Source: an uncultured Coriobacteriaceae bacterium (lineage in GTDB: Bacteria > Actinomycetota > Coriobacteriia > Coriobacteriales > Atopobiaceae). Taken from it: DNA of 30,153 nt. A program made the position numbers and the translations under genes. The notes under the pieces are model-generated. The model was given only the letters and a program-made list of their open reading frames with translations, was not told the DNA's origin and ran no database searches. The stretch spans positions 1 to 30,153 of the forward strand of contig UQWE01000005.1 of the NCBI GenBank assembly GCA_900544655.1, written 5' to 3'. Positions 22,550 to 30,153 of the stretch are shown piece after piece; positions within the stretch are counted from its first letter, which is position 1; each line of letters opens with the position of its first letter.

Positions 22550-22752
22550 TGAAGCCCGCAGAGATTCGCGAGCTCTCCGACGAGCAGCTCGCCAAGAAGC
22601 TTGAGGACGGCCGCGCCGAGCTCTTCAACCTGCGTTTCCAGATGGCCACCAGCCAGCTGGACAACACGGCTCGCGTGACCAACGTCAAGCGTGACATTGC
22701 CCGCATTCTCACCGAGATGCGCGCCCGCCAGATCGCCGCTGAGGCGAAGTAG
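22549..22752 (+). CDS. rpmC: 50S ribosomal protein L29
   Basis: L29 sits near the tunnel exit beside L23. The 67-residue, largely helical protein reads [20 protein letters not shown], with [16 protein letters not shown] and [22 protein letters not shown] sequence, the usual L29 helix-turn-helix hairpin. The ATG overlaps the rplP stop; its ribosome site GGAGGA lies in the end of rplP. rpsQ follows after 20 nt. Confidence 0.96.
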   Translation: MKPAEIRELSDEQLAKKLEDGRAELFNLRFQMATSQLDNTARVTNVKRDIARILTEMRARQIAAEAK

Positions 22753-22772
22753 AAGAGTCTAGGGAGAAGAAC

Positions 22773-23039
22773 ATGAGCGATACCGAGGCTCGCAATCAGC
22801 GCAAGGTGCGCACGGGCGTCGTCACCTCTATCTCCGGTGCTAAGAGCATCGTTGTGACGATCAGCAACCGTAAGCGTCACCCCAAGTACGGCAAGATGAT
22901 CACCATGTCCAAGAAGCTCCACGCTCACGACGAGGAGCAGGTTGCCAAGGTCGGCGACACCGTTAAGGTCATGGAGACTCGCCCCCTGTCCAAGACGAAG
23001 CGTTGGCGCCTCGTCGAGGTCGTTGAGGAAGCCAAGTAA
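22773..23039 (+). CDS. rpsQ: 30S ribosomal protein S17
   Basis: S17 binds 16S rRNA helices 7 and 11 early in 30S assembly. The 88-residue OB-fold protein shows [40 protein letters not shown] and the C-terminal [20 protein letters not shown], matching the family. The ATG lies 8 nt after AGGGAG. An 84-nt spacer containing a hairpin separates it from rplN. Confidence 0.96.
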   Translation: MSDTEARNQRKVRTGVVTSISGAKSIVVTISNRKRHPKYGKMITMSKKLHAHDEEQVAKVGDTVKVMETRPLSKTKRWRLVEVVEEAK

Positions 23040-23057
23040 CAGCCAAGGCCCTCTTCT

Positions 23058-23096
23058 GGTACATGTGCGTCGCTCGTGTGGGCGCACCTCTGTACC
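23058..23096 (+). promoter_or_regulatory. Hairpin in the rpsQ-rplN spacer
   Basis: GGTACA (23058-23063) pairs with TGTACC (23091-23096). GTGCG/CGCAC can continue the stem inward. There is no T-run; it may be a processing site or a translational element before rplN. Confidence 0.4.
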
Positions 23097-23123
23097 GGAC
23101 GAGCTCTTGAAAGGGATTTATCA

Positions 23124-23492
23124 ATGATTCAGATGCAGACCATGCTCACCGTCGCCGACAACTCCGGCGCCAAGCGTGTGAGGTGCATTAAGGTCCTGGG
23201 CGGCTCCAAGCGTCGTTACGCCGGCCTCGCCGACGTCATCATCGCTGCCGTGCAGGAGGCCACTCCGGGCGGTTCCGTGAAGAAGGGCGACGTCGTTCGT
23301 TGCGTCGTCGTCCGTACCGCCAAGGAGAACCGCCGCAAGGACGGCAGCTACATCAAGTTCGACCAGAACGCTTGCGTCCTGATCGACAAGGACGGTGGCC
23401 CCGTTGGCACCCGTATCTTCGGGCCTGTCGCCCGCGAGCTGCGCGACCACAAGTACATGAAGATCGTCTCGCTCGCACCTGAGACGCTTTAG
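23124..23492 (+). CDS. rplN: 50S ribosomal protein L14
   Basis: L14 lies at the subunit interface next to L19 and is the docking site of the silencing factor RsfS. The 122-residue protein starts [19 protein letters not shown] and has [36 protein letters not shown] and the C-terminal [20 protein letters not shown]. The frame is open further upstream, but the conserved start and AAAGGGA at 23110-23116 select ATG 23124. rplX follows after 14 nt. Confidence 0.97.
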   Translation: MIQMQTMLTVADNSGAKRVRCIKVLGGSKRRYAGLADVIIAAVQEATPGGSVKKGDVVRCVVVRTAKENRRKDGSYIKFDQNACVLIDKDGGPVGTRIFGPVARELRDHKYMKIVSLAPETL

Positions 23493-23506
23493 AAGGAGTC
23501 GCCACT

Positions 23507-23842
23507 ATGGCTAAGATGAAGATCAAGAAGGGCGACACCGTCGAGGTCCTCTCTGGCAAGGACAAGGGCAAGCGCGGCCTGGTCGTGCGCGCCCTTCCCT
23601 CCGAGGGCAAGGTCGTCGTCGAGGGCGTTGCCGTCGCCAAGAAGGCTGTCCGCCCGACGCAGGAGAACCAGCAGGGTGGCTTCGTGAACAAGGAGATGCC
23701 CATCGACGTCTCCAACGTCGCGCTGATCGACCCCAAGACCGACAAGCCCACGCGCGTCGGCTATCGCTTCGAGGAGGACGGAACCAAGGTCCGTTACGCC
23801 AAGAAGTCCGGCGAGGTCATCCCCGACCCGTACAAGAAGTAA
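23507..23842 (+). CDS. rplX: 50S ribosomal protein L24
   Basis: L24 initiates 50S assembly. The 111-residue protein has the KOW motif near its N-terminus (KIKKGDTVEVLSGKDKGKRG, residues 4-23), VEGVAVAKKAVRPTQENQQG and the C-terminal VRYAKKSGEVI. Length is typical. AAGGAG (23492-23497) precedes the ATG. In most bacteria rplE follows directly; here a strong terminator, an unrelated gene and a new leader intervene. Confidence 0.97.
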   Translation: MAKMKIKKGDTVEVLSGKDKGKRGLVVRALPSEGKVVVEGVAVAKKAVRPTQENQQGGFVNKEMPIDVSNVALIDPKTDKPTRVGYRFEEDGTKVRYAKKSGEVIPDPYKK

Positions 23843-23873
23843 TCTGAGCGGTTTCCGCTAGTTCGCTTCTGAA

Positions 23874-23901
23874 GGCGCCCCATAAACGGGGCGCCTTTTT
23901 T
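23874..23901 (+). terminator. Intrinsic terminator after rplX
   Basis: A perfect 8-bp stem GGCGCCCC/GGGGCGCC (23874-23881/23888-23895) has a 6-nt loop followed by six T. It ends the L3-L24 unit in the middle of the classical spc operon. Confidence 0.95.
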
Positions 23902-23944
23902 GTGCTTTCCCGCGACGCGCAAAACCACTCCGCGATTTATAGAG

Positions 23945-23962
23945 CCGCTCACGGGTGAGCGG
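23945..23962. repeat. Inverted repeat upstream of the unknown gene
   Basis: CCGCTCAC (23945-23952) and GTGAGCGG (23955-23962) form a perfect 18-bp palindrome-like repeat with a 2-nt centre, about 86 nt before the start codon at 24049. It could be an operator for a dimeric regulator. TATAGA at 23938-23943 lies just before it as a possible -10, without a clear -35. Confidence 0.45.
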
Positions 23963-24048
23963 TGGATAGGATCGGCGAAGTGGGGGACGCTAGGGTCAAC
24001 GGGAAGTGCCGGCGAGAATGTCCTCGCGGCCAGACGAAGGGAGCGACC

Positions 24049-24342
24049 ATGGGAGTGATGGCAGAGGAGAAGCTGGAGATCGGCCCCGACACGCTCGAGG
24101 GCTACCTCCGCTCGAACACCCGCGTCTTTACCAAGGTCAATGACGCCACGTATTACGTCACCCACACTGATGGGTACTGGCGCGTCCAAGATTGTGCGAA
24201 CCTCAATGACAAGGGCCACTTTACGGATTGCTCCGAGCTGGTTCCTACGGTCAACGAGGTAATGAACCTCCCCGTGTTCGACGGAAAGTCCCTCGTAGAC
24301 GTTGCCGCTGACGCTGAGTTCTATGCGAGCGTTCCCGAGTAA
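24049..24342 (+). CDS. Unknown small acidic protein inserted in the spc operon
   Basis: The 97-residue product is not recognised. It is acidic, with no signal peptide, no membrane segment and no HTH. The centre (about residues 28-60) is probably beta-rich, with TRVFTKVNDATYYVTHTDGY and then W at 45. Two Asp-Cys pairs lie 11 residues apart around NDKGHF. The C-terminal part (VNEVMNLPVFDGKSLVDVAA) looks helical. GAAGGGAG (24035-24042) sits 6 nt before ATG 24049; an in-frame ATG at 24058 is the alternative. It has terminators on both sides, so it is its own unit. Codon use resembles the neighbours, arguing against very recent transfer. Confidence 0.75.
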   Translation: MGVMAEEKLEIGPDTLEGYLRSNTRVFTKVNDATYYVTHTDGYWRVQDCANLNDKGHFTDCSELVPTVNEVMNLPVFDGKSLVDVAADAEFYASVPE

Positions 24343-24365
24343 CCGCTAGAGTCAAACAAGATTTC

Positions 24366-24408
24366 AGCGGGGCTGATATCCGTGAGGGTGTCAGCCCCGC
24401 TACTTGTC
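24366..24408 (+). terminator. Hairpin terminator after the unknown gene
   Basis: AGCGGGGCTGA (24366-24376) pairs perfectly with TCAGCCCCGCT (24391-24401), and five more pairs, including G-T wobbles, extend it to a GTGA loop. The tail (ACTTGTCTT) is only moderately T-rich. Confidence 0.75.
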
Positions 24409-24751
24409 TTAATGTGTTGGTTGCCTACGTCATCCGCTGAGTGTGATTGCGCAAGCAAACTGAGGTACGGCATCGAGTAATCTAAACTCATTAAACCCGA
24501 GTTGTGAGTTAGTCGTGTACGGTTTGTTTGCAGAGGGATCTTGTCGATTTTTGACTAGAAATCCCCTGCGTAAAGGCATATCCTTATGAACTGCACTGTG
24601 AAGGCTCCTGCCGATTAGCCGTCGGACAGGAGGCATGAGGATAACGAGGCATCGACCTATGGTCGCTACCTGCGGCTTTGCGGTCAGGCAAGGGGAGTCA
24701 TGCTTGCCAGCCTGCGCCAACCCCATGCTTAAAACCCCAAGAGGAGTGAAT
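24409..24751. other. Gene-free spacer and probable leader upstream of rplE
   Basis: About 340 nt without a supported gene, and more AT-rich in its first half. It holds imperfect inverted repeats: CTAAACTCA/TGAGTTAG (24482-24490/24505-24512), GCAGAGGGAT/ATCCCCTGC (24530-24539/24561-24569), and CTCCTGCCGA/TCGGACAGGAG (24605-24614/24622-24632). TTGACT at 24551-24556 is a possible -35, but no good -10 is at the right distance. A promoter for the rplE unit must lie here, since a terminator precedes it. Confidence 0.45.
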
Positions 24752-25312
24752 ATGGCTGAGGAGAAGTACGTCCCGCGTTTCAAGACCAAGTACAACGACG
24801 AGGTCCGCGCCAAGCTCATCGAGCAGTTTGGCTACACCAACCCGATGACCGTTCCGCAGATCGAGAAGATCGTCGTGAACATGGGCGTCGGCGAGGCCGC
24901 GACCGATTCCAAGGCTATCGACGGTGCTGTCGCTGACCTCCGCACCATCACCGGCCAGCAGCCGACCATCCGTCGTGCCCGTAAGTCCATCGCTACCTTC
25001 CACCTCCGTGAGGGCCAGCCCATCGGCGCCAAGGTCACCCTCCGCGGCGACCGTATGTGGGACTTCCTGGATCGCCTGATCTGCATTGCCATCCCGCGCA
25101 TCCGTGACTTCCGTGGCATCTCCTCCAAGAGCTTCGACGGCCGTGGCAACTTCTCCATGGGCGTCACCGAGCAGCTCATCTTCCCGGAGATTGACTTCGA
25201 CAAGATGGACCACACCCGCGGCATGGACATCACCATCGTCACCACCGCGAAGACCAACGAGGAGGGCAAGGCCCTGCTCGACGCCTTTAACTTCCCGTTC
25301 AAGGAGAACTAG
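24752..25312 (+). CDS. rplE: 50S ribosomal protein L5
   Basis: L5 binds 5S rRNA and contacts the P-site tRNA. The 186-residue protein reads [36 protein letters not shown], a [19 protein letters not shown] block and [20 protein letters not shown], all L5 signatures. The frame is open upstream, but [10 protein letters not shown] with AGAGGAG before ATG 24752 is the start. First gene of the L5-SecY unit, separated from rplX by an unrelated gene and a long spacer. Confidence 0.97.
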   Translation: MAEEKYVPRFKTKYNDEVRAKLIEQFGYTNPMTVPQIEKIVVNMGVGEAATDSKAIDGAVADLRTITGQQPTIRRARKSIATFHLREGQPIGAKVTLRGDRMWDFLDRLICIAIPRIRDFRGISSKSFDGRGNFSMGVTEQLIFPEIDFDKMDHTRGMDITIVTTAKTNEEGKALLDAFNFPFKEN

Positions 25313-25321
25313 AGGTAATCC

Positions 25322-25389
25322 CGCCGCCTGCGAGAGCGGGCGGCGTGTTGTCGCTTCGGCGGCATAGACAAAGCCGCGCAAAAAGCGCG
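25322..25389 (+). promoter_or_regulatory. Two hairpins in the rplE-rpsN spacer
   Basis: CGCCGCC/GGCGGCG (25322-25328/25339-25345) and CGCGC/GCGCG around AAAAA (25375-25379/25385-25389). Neither is followed by a T-run. The second ends 12 nt before the rpsN ribosome site. Confidence 0.4.
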
Positions 25390-25412
25390 ACCGTCACCCA
25401 GAAGGAGGATTT

Positions 25413-25598
25413 GTGGCTAAGACATCGATGATCGTCAAGGCTCAGCGTGAGCCGAAGTACTCGACGCGCACTCAGAACCGCTGCCAGCGCTGCGGCCGTC
25501 CGCACAGCGTGTATCGCAAGTTCGGCCTGTGCCGTGTGTGCTTCCGCGAGCTCGCGAGCAAGGGCGAGCTTCCCGGCGTCCGCAAGGCGAGCTGGTAG
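25413..25598 (+). CDS. rpsN: 30S ribosomal protein S14, type Z (zinc-binding)
   Basis: S14 is a late-assembling protein of the 30S head. The 61-residue product is the short, zinc-ribbon form (often called type Z or rpsZ): CQRC (residues 24-27) and CRVC (about 40-43), with KPKYSTR-like N-terminus and the C-terminal [16 protein letters not shown]. The start is GTG at 25413, 4 nt after AAGGAGG (25402-25408). Length is that of the C+ form. Confidence 0.96.
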   Translation: MAKTSMIVKAQREPKYSTRTQNRCQRCGRPHSVYRKFGLCRVCFRELASKGELPGVRKASW

Positions 25599-25712
25599 GC
25601 CTACAAGGTCTAGCGGCTCCCAGGGCAGACGGAAGACTCCCGTCCAGGCATCCCGGCCAAGGGCTCGGGTGAACCGGACGAAGAGGTTCATCCCTACCGA
25701 AGGAGAATCCCA

Positions 25713-26111
25713 ATGAACGTTACCGATCCTATTGCAGACATGCTTACGCGCATCCGCAACGGCAACACCGCCGGCAAGGACGTCGTGAGCATGCCCTCCA
25801 GCAAGGTGCTTGCTGAGGTCGCCCGCGTCATCGCGGAGGAGGGCTACATCGATGGCTATGCCGTCGAGGACACCACCCCCCAGAAGACCCTGCACGTCAC
25901 TCTGAAGTACGGCGCTCGCCACGCCCGTATCATCCGTGGTATCAAGCGCATTTCCAAGCCCGGCCTGCGCATCTACTCCAAGGCCGAGGATCTTCCTCGC
26001 GTCCTCGGTGGCCTGGGCACCGCCGTCATCTCCACCTCCAAGGGCATGATGTGCGACCGCGACGCTCGTAAGCTTGGCGTCGGCGGCGAAGTCATCGCCT
26101 ACATCTGGTAA
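25713..26111 (+). CDS. rpsH: 30S ribosomal protein S8
   Basis: S8 binds helix 21 of 16S rRNA and in E. coli represses the spc operon by binding mRNA at rplE. The 132-residue protein has MNVTDPIADMLTRIRNGN, GIKRISKPGLRIYSKAEDLP and the C-terminal VISTSKGMMCDRDARKLGVG. Length is standard. AAGGAG precedes the ATG. A 114-nt spacer, containing GACGG/CCGTC, separates it from rpsN; the spacer before rplF is 28 nt. Confidence 0.97.
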   Translation: MNVTDPIADMLTRIRNGNTAGKDVVSMPSSKVLAEVARVIAEEGYIDGYAVEDTTPQKTLHVTLKYGARHARIIRGIKRISKPGLRIYSKAEDLPRVLGGLGTAVISTSKGMMCDRDARKLGVGGEVIAYIW

Positions 26112-26139
26112 CTCACGGCAGGATAGGAAAGGAGACACT

Positions 26140-26676
26140 ATGTCCCGCATTGGCAAGAAGCCTGTCCAGATTCCCGCCGGAGTCACTGTGACAGTCAACG
26201 GCACCACCGTGAACGTCAAGGGCCCCAAGGGCGAGCTTGAGCGCACGTTCTCCGATCTCGTCACCATCACGGAGGAGGGCGAGGAGATCCTCGTCACCAT
26301 CAACGATGAGACCCGTGAGGCCAACGCCCAGCACGGCCTGACCCGCACCCTCATCCACAACATGGTCATCGGCGTGTCCGAGGGCTTCATGAAGCAGCTT
26401 GAGCTCACGGGCGTTGGTTACCGTGTCGCTCTCAAGGGCAAGGATCTTGATCTTTCCCTCGGCTACTCTCACCCCGTGATCTATGCTGCCCCTGAGAACA
26501 TCACCTTCGAGGTCCCCGATAACACCCACATCAACGTTAAGGGCATCTCCAAGGAGCAGGTCGGCCAGGTTGCCGCTGAGATCCGCATGAAGCGTCCTCC
26601 CGAGCCGTACAAGGGCAAGGGCATCCACTACATGGGTGAGCACATCCGCAGGAAGCTCGGCAAGGCCGCTAAGTAG
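26140..26676 (+). CDS. rplF: 50S ribosomal protein L6
   Basis: L6 sits near the factor-binding site and the sarcin-ricin loop. The 178-residue product begins MSRIGKKPVQIPAGVTVTVN, has the two repeated beta/alpha domains (VNVKGPKGELERTF; VGYRVALKGKDLDLSLGYSH) and ends with RPPEPYKGKGIHYMGEHIRR, the L6 signature. The frame is open upstream, but AAAGGAG (26128-26134) selects ATG 26140. Confidence 0.97.
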   Translation: MSRIGKKPVQIPAGVTVTVNGTTVNVKGPKGELERTFSDLVTITEEGEEILVTINDETREANAQHGLTRTLIHNMVIGVSEGFMKQLELTGVGYRVALKGKDLDLSLGYSHPVIYAAPENITFEVPDNTHINVKGISKEQVGQVAAEIRMKRPPEPYKGKGIHYMGEHIRRKLGKAAK

Positions 26677-26742
26677 CGACCGCTAAGGCAGTCATAAAAG
26701 TCCGCCACCCTGTCAGGTGACGGCGTGACTAAGGAGATTGGT

Positions 26743-27111
26743 ATGAACAAGCAGCAGGCGAAGCGAGCCGGCCTCAAGCGCCGTGAGCGTCGCGTCCGCT
26801 CCAAGATTTGCGGCACCGCCGAGCGTCCGCGTCTTTCTGTGCACCGCACCAACGCGCACATCTACGCTCAGGTCATCGACGACGTCGATGCCAAGACGAT
26901 CTGCACCGCCTCGACGCTCGACGCCGAGTTCCGTGCCACCGGCAACCTCGGCTCCAACAAGGAGGCCGCTGAGTTCGTCGGTAAGATGATCGCCGAGCGC
27001 GCTCTCAAGGCTGGCGTCGAGACCGTCACCTTCGATCGTGGCGGCCGCATCTACCACGGCCGTGTCAAGGCTCTCGCAGACGGCGCCCGCTCCGCGGGCC
27101 TGAAGTTCTAG
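26743..27111 (+). CDS. rplR: 50S ribosomal protein L18
   Basis: L18 binds 5S rRNA with L5. The 122-residue protein starts [20 protein letters not shown] and contains [37 protein letters not shown] and [26 protein letters not shown] (26731-26736) is 6 nt before ATG 26743, so the in-frame start at 26725 is rejected. Its end supplies the ribosome site of rpsE (AGGAGG overlapping the stop). Confidence 0.96.
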   Translation: MNKQQAKRAGLKRRERRVRSKICGTAERPRLSVHRTNAHIYAQVIDDVDAKTICTASTLDAEFRATGNLGSNKEAAEFVGKMIAERALKAGVETVTFDRGGRIYHGRVKALADGARSAGLKF

Positions 27112-27123
27112 GAGGTATCTGTA

Positions 27124-27648
27124 ATGGCTCGTAACCCGAAGCAGCAGCGCGAAGCCTCCGAGCTTGAGGAGCGCGTCGTCTTCATCCACCGTGTTTCCAA
27201 GACCGTCAAGGGCGGTCGTCGTATGTCCCTCGTCGCCCTCGTGGTCGTTGGCGACGGCAAGGGCAACGTCGGTCTCGGCACGGGCAAGTCCGCCGAGGTG
27301 CCCCTGGCCATCCAGAAGGCGTCTGACAACGCCAAGAAGAACATGTTCAAGGTGCCTCTGACCGAGACCGGCTCCGTGCCTCACGAGGTCATGGGTGTGT
27401 TTGGCGCCGCGCGCCTCCTCATCAAGCCGGCCATCGAGGGTACCGGTGTCATCGCCGGCGGCCCCGTGCGTCCGCTCTTCGAGCTCGCTGGCATCAAGAA
27501 CGTCCTGTCCAAGTCGATGGGTTCCAGCAACGGCCTCAATATCATCAAGGCCGGCGTTGACGCCCTTCAGCAGCTCTCCAGCCCGGAGGAGACCGCCGAG
27601 CGCCGCGGTCTCACCGTCGCCGAGATGTTCGTTGGTAAGGAGAACTAG
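27124..27648 (+). CDS. rpsE: 30S ribosomal protein S5
   Basis: S5 works with S4 at the mRNA entry tunnel and in accuracy; its N-terminal loop is the spectinomycin region. The 174-residue protein has a short N-terminal extension, then [40 protein letters not shown] and [20 protein letters not shown]. The spectinomycin loop shows no obvious deletion. ATG 27124 lies 8 nt after AGGAGG. rpmD follows after 2 nt. Confidence 0.97.
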   Translation: MARNPKQQREASELEERVVFIHRVSKTVKGGRRMSLVALVVVGDGKGNVGLGTGKSAEVPLAIQKASDNAKKNMFKVPLTETGSVPHEVMGVFGAARLLIKPAIEGTGVIAGGPVRPLFELAGIKNVLSKSMGSSNGLNIIKAGVDALQQLSSPEETAERRGLTVAEMFVGKEN

Positions 27649-27650
27649 AC

Positions 27651-27836
27651 ATGGCGAAGACCCTTACGATCAAGCTCGTTAAGAGCCCTGTCTGTGGTGT
27701 CAAGAAGGACCAGACGGCCACCGTCCGCGCCCTCGGCCTCCACAAGATCAACAGCGTCGTCGAGCAGCCTGACAACGAGAGCATCCGCGGGATGATCTTC
27801 AAGGTCAAGCACCTCGTCACCGTGGAAGAGAACTAG
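27651..27836 (+). CDS. rpmD: 50S ribosomal protein L30
   Basis: L30 is a small protein of the large subunit near 5S rRNA. The 61-residue product shows [40 protein letters not shown] and [15 protein letters not shown], the complete bacterial form. The ribosome site AAGGAG lies inside the rpsE end, 2 codons from its stop. rplO follows after 10 nt. Confidence 0.96.
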   Translation: MAKTLTIKLVKSPVCGVKKDQTATVRALGLHKINSVVEQPDNESIRGMIFKVKHLVTVEEN

Positions 27837-27846
27837 GAGTCACCAC

Positions 27847-28296
27847 ATGCAGCTCAACGATCTGCGTCCCGCTGAGGGCGCCAAGAAGGCACGTAAGCGC
27901 ATTGGTCGCGGCAACGCCTCCGGTCACGGCACCACTGCCGGCCGCGGCACCAAGGGCCAGCTTTCCCGCTCTGGTGGCGGCAAGGGTGCCGGCTTCGAGG
28001 GCGGCCAGCAGCCGCTCGCGATGCGTCTCCCGAAGCTCCCCGGCTTCACCAACCGCAATCGTGTCGAGTACGCTCCGGTCAACGTCTCCCGTCTCGAGGA
28101 GAAGTTCGCTGATGGCGATACCGTCGATACCGACAGCCTTATTGCTGCCGGCATCATCAAGCGTGAGTACGAGCTCGTGAAGGTTCTCGGCAACGGCGAG
28201 ATCACCAAGAAGCTCACCGTCAAGGTGGACAAGGTTTCCGCCTCTGCCAAGGCCAAGATCGAGGCCGCTGGTGGAAAGGTAGAGCTCCCGTGCTAA
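27847..28296 (+). CDS. rplO: 50S ribosomal protein L15
   Basis: L15 is a late-assembly protein of the 50S. The 149-residue protein opens with [20 protein letters not shown] and the Gly/Arg-rich [18 protein letters not shown], and has [20 protein letters not shown], all typical of L15. The C-terminal domain ends in [15 protein letters not shown]. Its last 7 bases overlap the secY start, so SecY synthesis is probably coupled to L15. Confidence 0.97.
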   Translation: MQLNDLRPAEGAKKARKRIGRGNASGHGTTAGRGTKGQLSRSGGGKGAGFEGGQQPLAMRLPKLPGFTNRNRVEYAPVNVSRLEEKFADGDTVDTDSLIAAGIIKREYELVKVLGNGEITKKLTVKVDKVSASAKAKIEAAGGKVELPC

Positions 28297-29579
28297 ACGG
28301 ATTCCTCAACGCGTTCCGCGTGAAGGAGCTCCGCAGCAAGATCCTGCTCACCGTGGGCATCCTCGTGCTGTACAGGATCGGGGCCTACGTCCCCGTGCCC
28401 GGCATCCCCTTCCAGGGGATGCTCTCGGCATATCAGTCGAGCTCCAGCGCTAACAGCGCGATTGCCGTTCTGAACCTGTTCAGTGGTGGCGCTCTGTCCC
28501 GCGTGTCGGTGTTTTGCCTTGGCATCATGCCTTACATTACGGCTCAGATCATCATGCAGATGTTCCAGGCCGTGATTCCGAGCCTCGGTACCCTCGCTCG
28601 CGAGGGCGAGTCTGGCCAGCGTAAGATTACGCAGTACACGCGCTACCTCACGGTCGCGCTTGCCCTGCTGAACTCCGTGGGCTATCTGTTCCTGTTCAAG
28701 AGCTCGAGCTTCGGCATCGATTTCTCGCAGGCCGGTATGCCTGGTTGGCTGATGGACACCGTGGTTGTCGTTTCCATGCTGGCCGGAGCCATCCTCATCA
28801 TGTGGATGGGCGAGGTTATCACGCAGCGTGGCATCGGTAACGGCATGAGCCTCATCATCTTCGCGAACATCATTGCGGGTCTGCCGACCTCGATCGTGCA
28901 GTCGCTTCGCACGGCCGACAATGGCGTGCTGATGACCGTCATGATCGTGGTGCTGATCGTCGCCGTCGTGCCCTTCATCGTCTACATCGAGCGCGGCCAG
29001 CGCCGCATCCCGGTGCAGTACGCCAAGCGCGTCGTCGGACGTCGCATGATGGGTGGGCAGACGACGTACCTGCCGATCAAGGTCAACACCGCCGGCGTTG
29101 TCCCCATCATCTTCGCGAGCGCCATCCTGTACCTCCCGGCTCAGCTTGCAGTTTTCTTCCCTGGTGTGGGTTGGATTAACGCTTTTGCTAACGCCGTGAG
29201 CTCTGGTTGGCTGAACTGGGTGCTCTCCGTGCTCCTCATCGTTGGTTTCGCGTATTTCTACACCTCCATGGTGTTTAACCCCGATGAGACCGCTGACACC
29301 CTTCGTAAGCAGGGTGGTTTTATCCCTGGCGTTCGTCCGGGTTCTGCCACTGCCGCTTACATCAAGAACGTGCTGAACCACATCACGCTCCCTGGTGCGA
29401 TTTTCATCGCCCTCGTTGCCGTTGTGCCGTCCATCGTGTTCACTTTTACGGGCAACTCGCTTGTCCAGGCCTTCGGGGGCACCTCCATCCTCATCATGGT
29501 GGGTGTTGCTCTGGATACGATTTCTCAGATCGAGAGCCAGCTGAAGACCGCAAACTACGAGGGACTCTTCATTAAGTAG
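28290..29579 (+). CDS. secY: Preprotein translocase subunit SecY
   Basis: SecY is the ten-helix membrane channel of the Sec pathway and partners SecE encoded at the other end of the cluster. The 429-residue protein has the N-terminal [20 protein letters not shown], an early plug/loop region ([20 protein letters not shown]), repeated hydrophobic segments through the length, and the cytoplasmic loops [14 protein letters not shown] (about 232-245) and [19 protein letters not shown] that contact SecA and the ribosome. The start is GTG at 28290, overlapping rplO by 7 nt. A terminator follows. Confidence 0.97.
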   Translation: MLNGFLNAFRVKELRSKILLTVGILVLYRIGAYVPVPGIPFQGMLSAYQSSSSANSAIAVLNLFSGGALSRVSVFCLGIMPYITAQIIMQMFQAVIPSLGTLAREGESGQRKITQYTRYLTVALALLNSVGYLFLFKSSSFGIDFSQAGMPGWLMDTVVVVSMLAGAILIMWMGEVITQRGIGNGMSLIIFANIIAGLPTSIVQSLRTADNGVLMTVMIVVLIVAVVPFIVYIERGQRRIPVQYAKRVVGRRMMGGQTTYLPIKVNTAGVVPIIFASAILYLPAQLAVFFPGVGWINAFANAVSSGWLNWVLSVLLIVGFAYFYTSMVFNPDETADTLRKQGGFIPGVRPGSATAAYIKNVLNHITLPGAIFIALVAVVPSIVFTFTGNSLVQAFGGTSILIMVGVALDTISQIESQLKTANYEGLFIK

Positions 29580-29606
29580 CAAGTCTCTTCATAGTTATCT
29601 TTGAGG

Positions 29607-29640
29607 GGGTCGGCGCCTTAGGGTGCCGACCCTTTTGTTT
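29607..29640 (+). terminator. Intrinsic terminator after secY
   Basis: GGGTCGGC/GCCGACCC (29607-29614/29625-29632), with three more inner pairs and a TTAG loop, is followed by TTTTGTTTT. It separates secY from adk, which in many bacteria are co-transcribed. Confidence 0.9.
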
Positions 29641-29701
29641 TGCGGTACGCTAGCTTCATCTTGTACTTCCCATTCGCAACCCGTGAAGAAAGAAGGCACT
29701 A

Positions 29702-30106
29702 ATGAACATCGTTCTGCTCGGAGCGCCCGGCGCTGGCAAGGGCACTCAGGCTCAGAAGCTTGTCGAGGAGTTTGGCGTCGCTCACATTTCCACCGGCGAC
29801 CTCCTTCGTGCCGCCGTTAAGGCTGGCACGAAGCTTGGCGTCAAGGCCAAGGAGTATATGGACGCCGGCCAGCTTGTTCCGGACAAGCTCGTCGTTGACC
29901 TCGTGAAGGAGCGCCTCGCTGCCGATGACGCTAAGAAGGGGTTCATTCTCGACGGCTTCCCGCGCAACACCGCTCAGGCTGTGACGCTTGACTCCGCTCT
30001 CGCGGACATGGGCCTTTCCCTTGATGCCGCCCTCCTTGTGGACGTCAAGGCCGAGGTCATCGTCGAGCGTCTCTCTTCTCGTCGCACCTGCCGCGATTGT
30101 GGCTAA
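29702..30106 (+). CDS. adk: Adenylate kinase, truncated after the start of the zinc lid
   Basis: Adenylate kinase converts AMP + ATP to 2 ADP. The frame gives 134 residues against about 210-217 for the family. Present are the P-loop GAPGAGKGT (residues 7-15), [10 protein letters not shown] with the AMP-binding Arg, VKERL and the LDGFPRN motif (about 82-88). It reaches the first half of the zinc-binding lid ([10 protein letters not shown]) and then stops at TAA. The second CxxC, the rest of the lid and the C-terminal core are missing. The bases to GGCTA fit a normal gene (Tyr usually follows CG), and the sequence then becomes unrelated. Either a contig-end chimera or a real truncation. AAGAAGG precedes the ATG. 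Confidence 0.9.
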   Translation: MNIVLLGAPGAGKGTQAQKLVEEFGVAHISTGDLLRAAVKAGTKLGVKAKEYMDAGQLVPDKLVVDLVKERLAADDAKKGFILDGFPRNTAQAVTLDSALADMGLSLDAALLVDVKAEVIVERLSSRRTCRDCG

Positions 30107-30153
30107 AAACGCCCCGCCGCGGGTGACGGCCGGCCCCCCACTTACGGCGTAGG
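30107..30153. other. Unrelated tail after the adk break
   Basis: These 47 G+C-rich bases do not continue adk in any frame. They contain CGCCCCGCCGCGGG and a six-C run. On the minus strand they read into a GGGGCGTTTTT, like a terminator end. They probably come from elsewhere (assembly join) but could be a short insertion. Confidence 0.4.

Noticed and set aside
23076..23123. N-terminal extension of L14 from an upstream in-frame ATG
   Set aside because: The conserved L14 start and a good ribosome site point to 23124; the extra sequence is part of a hairpin-forming spacer.
24551..24584. TTGACT...TATCCT as a promoter for rplE
   Set aside because: The spacing is 22 nt, too long for a sigma70 promoter; no better -10 was found, so it is only mentioned in the spacer entry.

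Overview
The window is a bacterial ribosomal-protein and RNA-polymerase supercluster, read entirely from the + strand. It runs: tuf (5' end missing), rpmG, tRNA-Trp, secE, nusG, rplK, rplA, rplJ, rplL, rpoB, rpoC, a small HTH gene, rpsL, rpsG, fusA, rpsJ, rplC-rplD-rplW-rplB-rpsS-rplV-rpsC-rplP-rpmC-rpsQ-rplN-rplX, an unknown gene, rplE-rpsN(Z)-rpsH-rplF-rplR-rpsE-rpmD-rplO-secY, and adk (broken at the right edge). The high GC content, the CGC/CGT and GTC/CTC-rich codons, zinc-type L33 and S14, and actinobacterial-looking RpoB/RpoC/S10 point to Actinomycetota. The tuf-rpmG-tRNA-Trp-secE order and the extended SecE, L16, beta and beta' proteins suggest class Coriobacteriia (Olsenella/Collinsella/Atopobium-like). 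That placement is inference; no 16S gene is present.

Region by region. At 1-5290 are EF-Tu, the Sec/NusG genes and the L11-L1-L10-L12 stalk genes, with an L10-type leader RNA and attenuator before rplJ and a strong terminator after rplL. At 5290-13630 a sigma70-type promoter drives rpoB and rpoC, ending in a strong terminator. At 13630-14245 lie an orphan 69-residue HTH/AT-hook gene with its own terminator, a spacer rich in inverted repeats, and a near-consensus promoter for the str genes. At 14245-17701 are rpsL-rpsG-fusA-rpsJ, ended by a terminator. At 17702-18065 are a perfect palindrome, a promoter and a leader of about 225 nt. At 18066-23901 is the L3-to-L24 block, ended by a terminator. 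At 23902-24408 is an unknown 97-residue gene between two terminators. At 24409-24751 is a gene-free spacer, followed by the L5-to-SecY block and its terminator. At 29702-30153 is an adk reading frame that stops inside the zinc-lid motif, followed by 47 unrelated bases.

The genes together make ribosomes, RNA polymerase, elongation factors and the SecYE channel. The classical S10 and spc operons are cut here into separately started and stopped transcription units. The most interesting signals are in the RNA polymerase. Beta' carries a C-terminal extension of about 215 residues containing a module that aligns without gaps to the DNA-binding C-terminal domain of the alpha subunit, keeping most of its DNA-contact residues. 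Beta has a rebuilt, longer fork-loop-2 segment just after the rifampicin region. Both subunits end in acidic tails sharing a DD(x)LIGxP motif. S12 has Arg at position 88, a position where Lys-to-Arg is a known streptomycin-resistance change.
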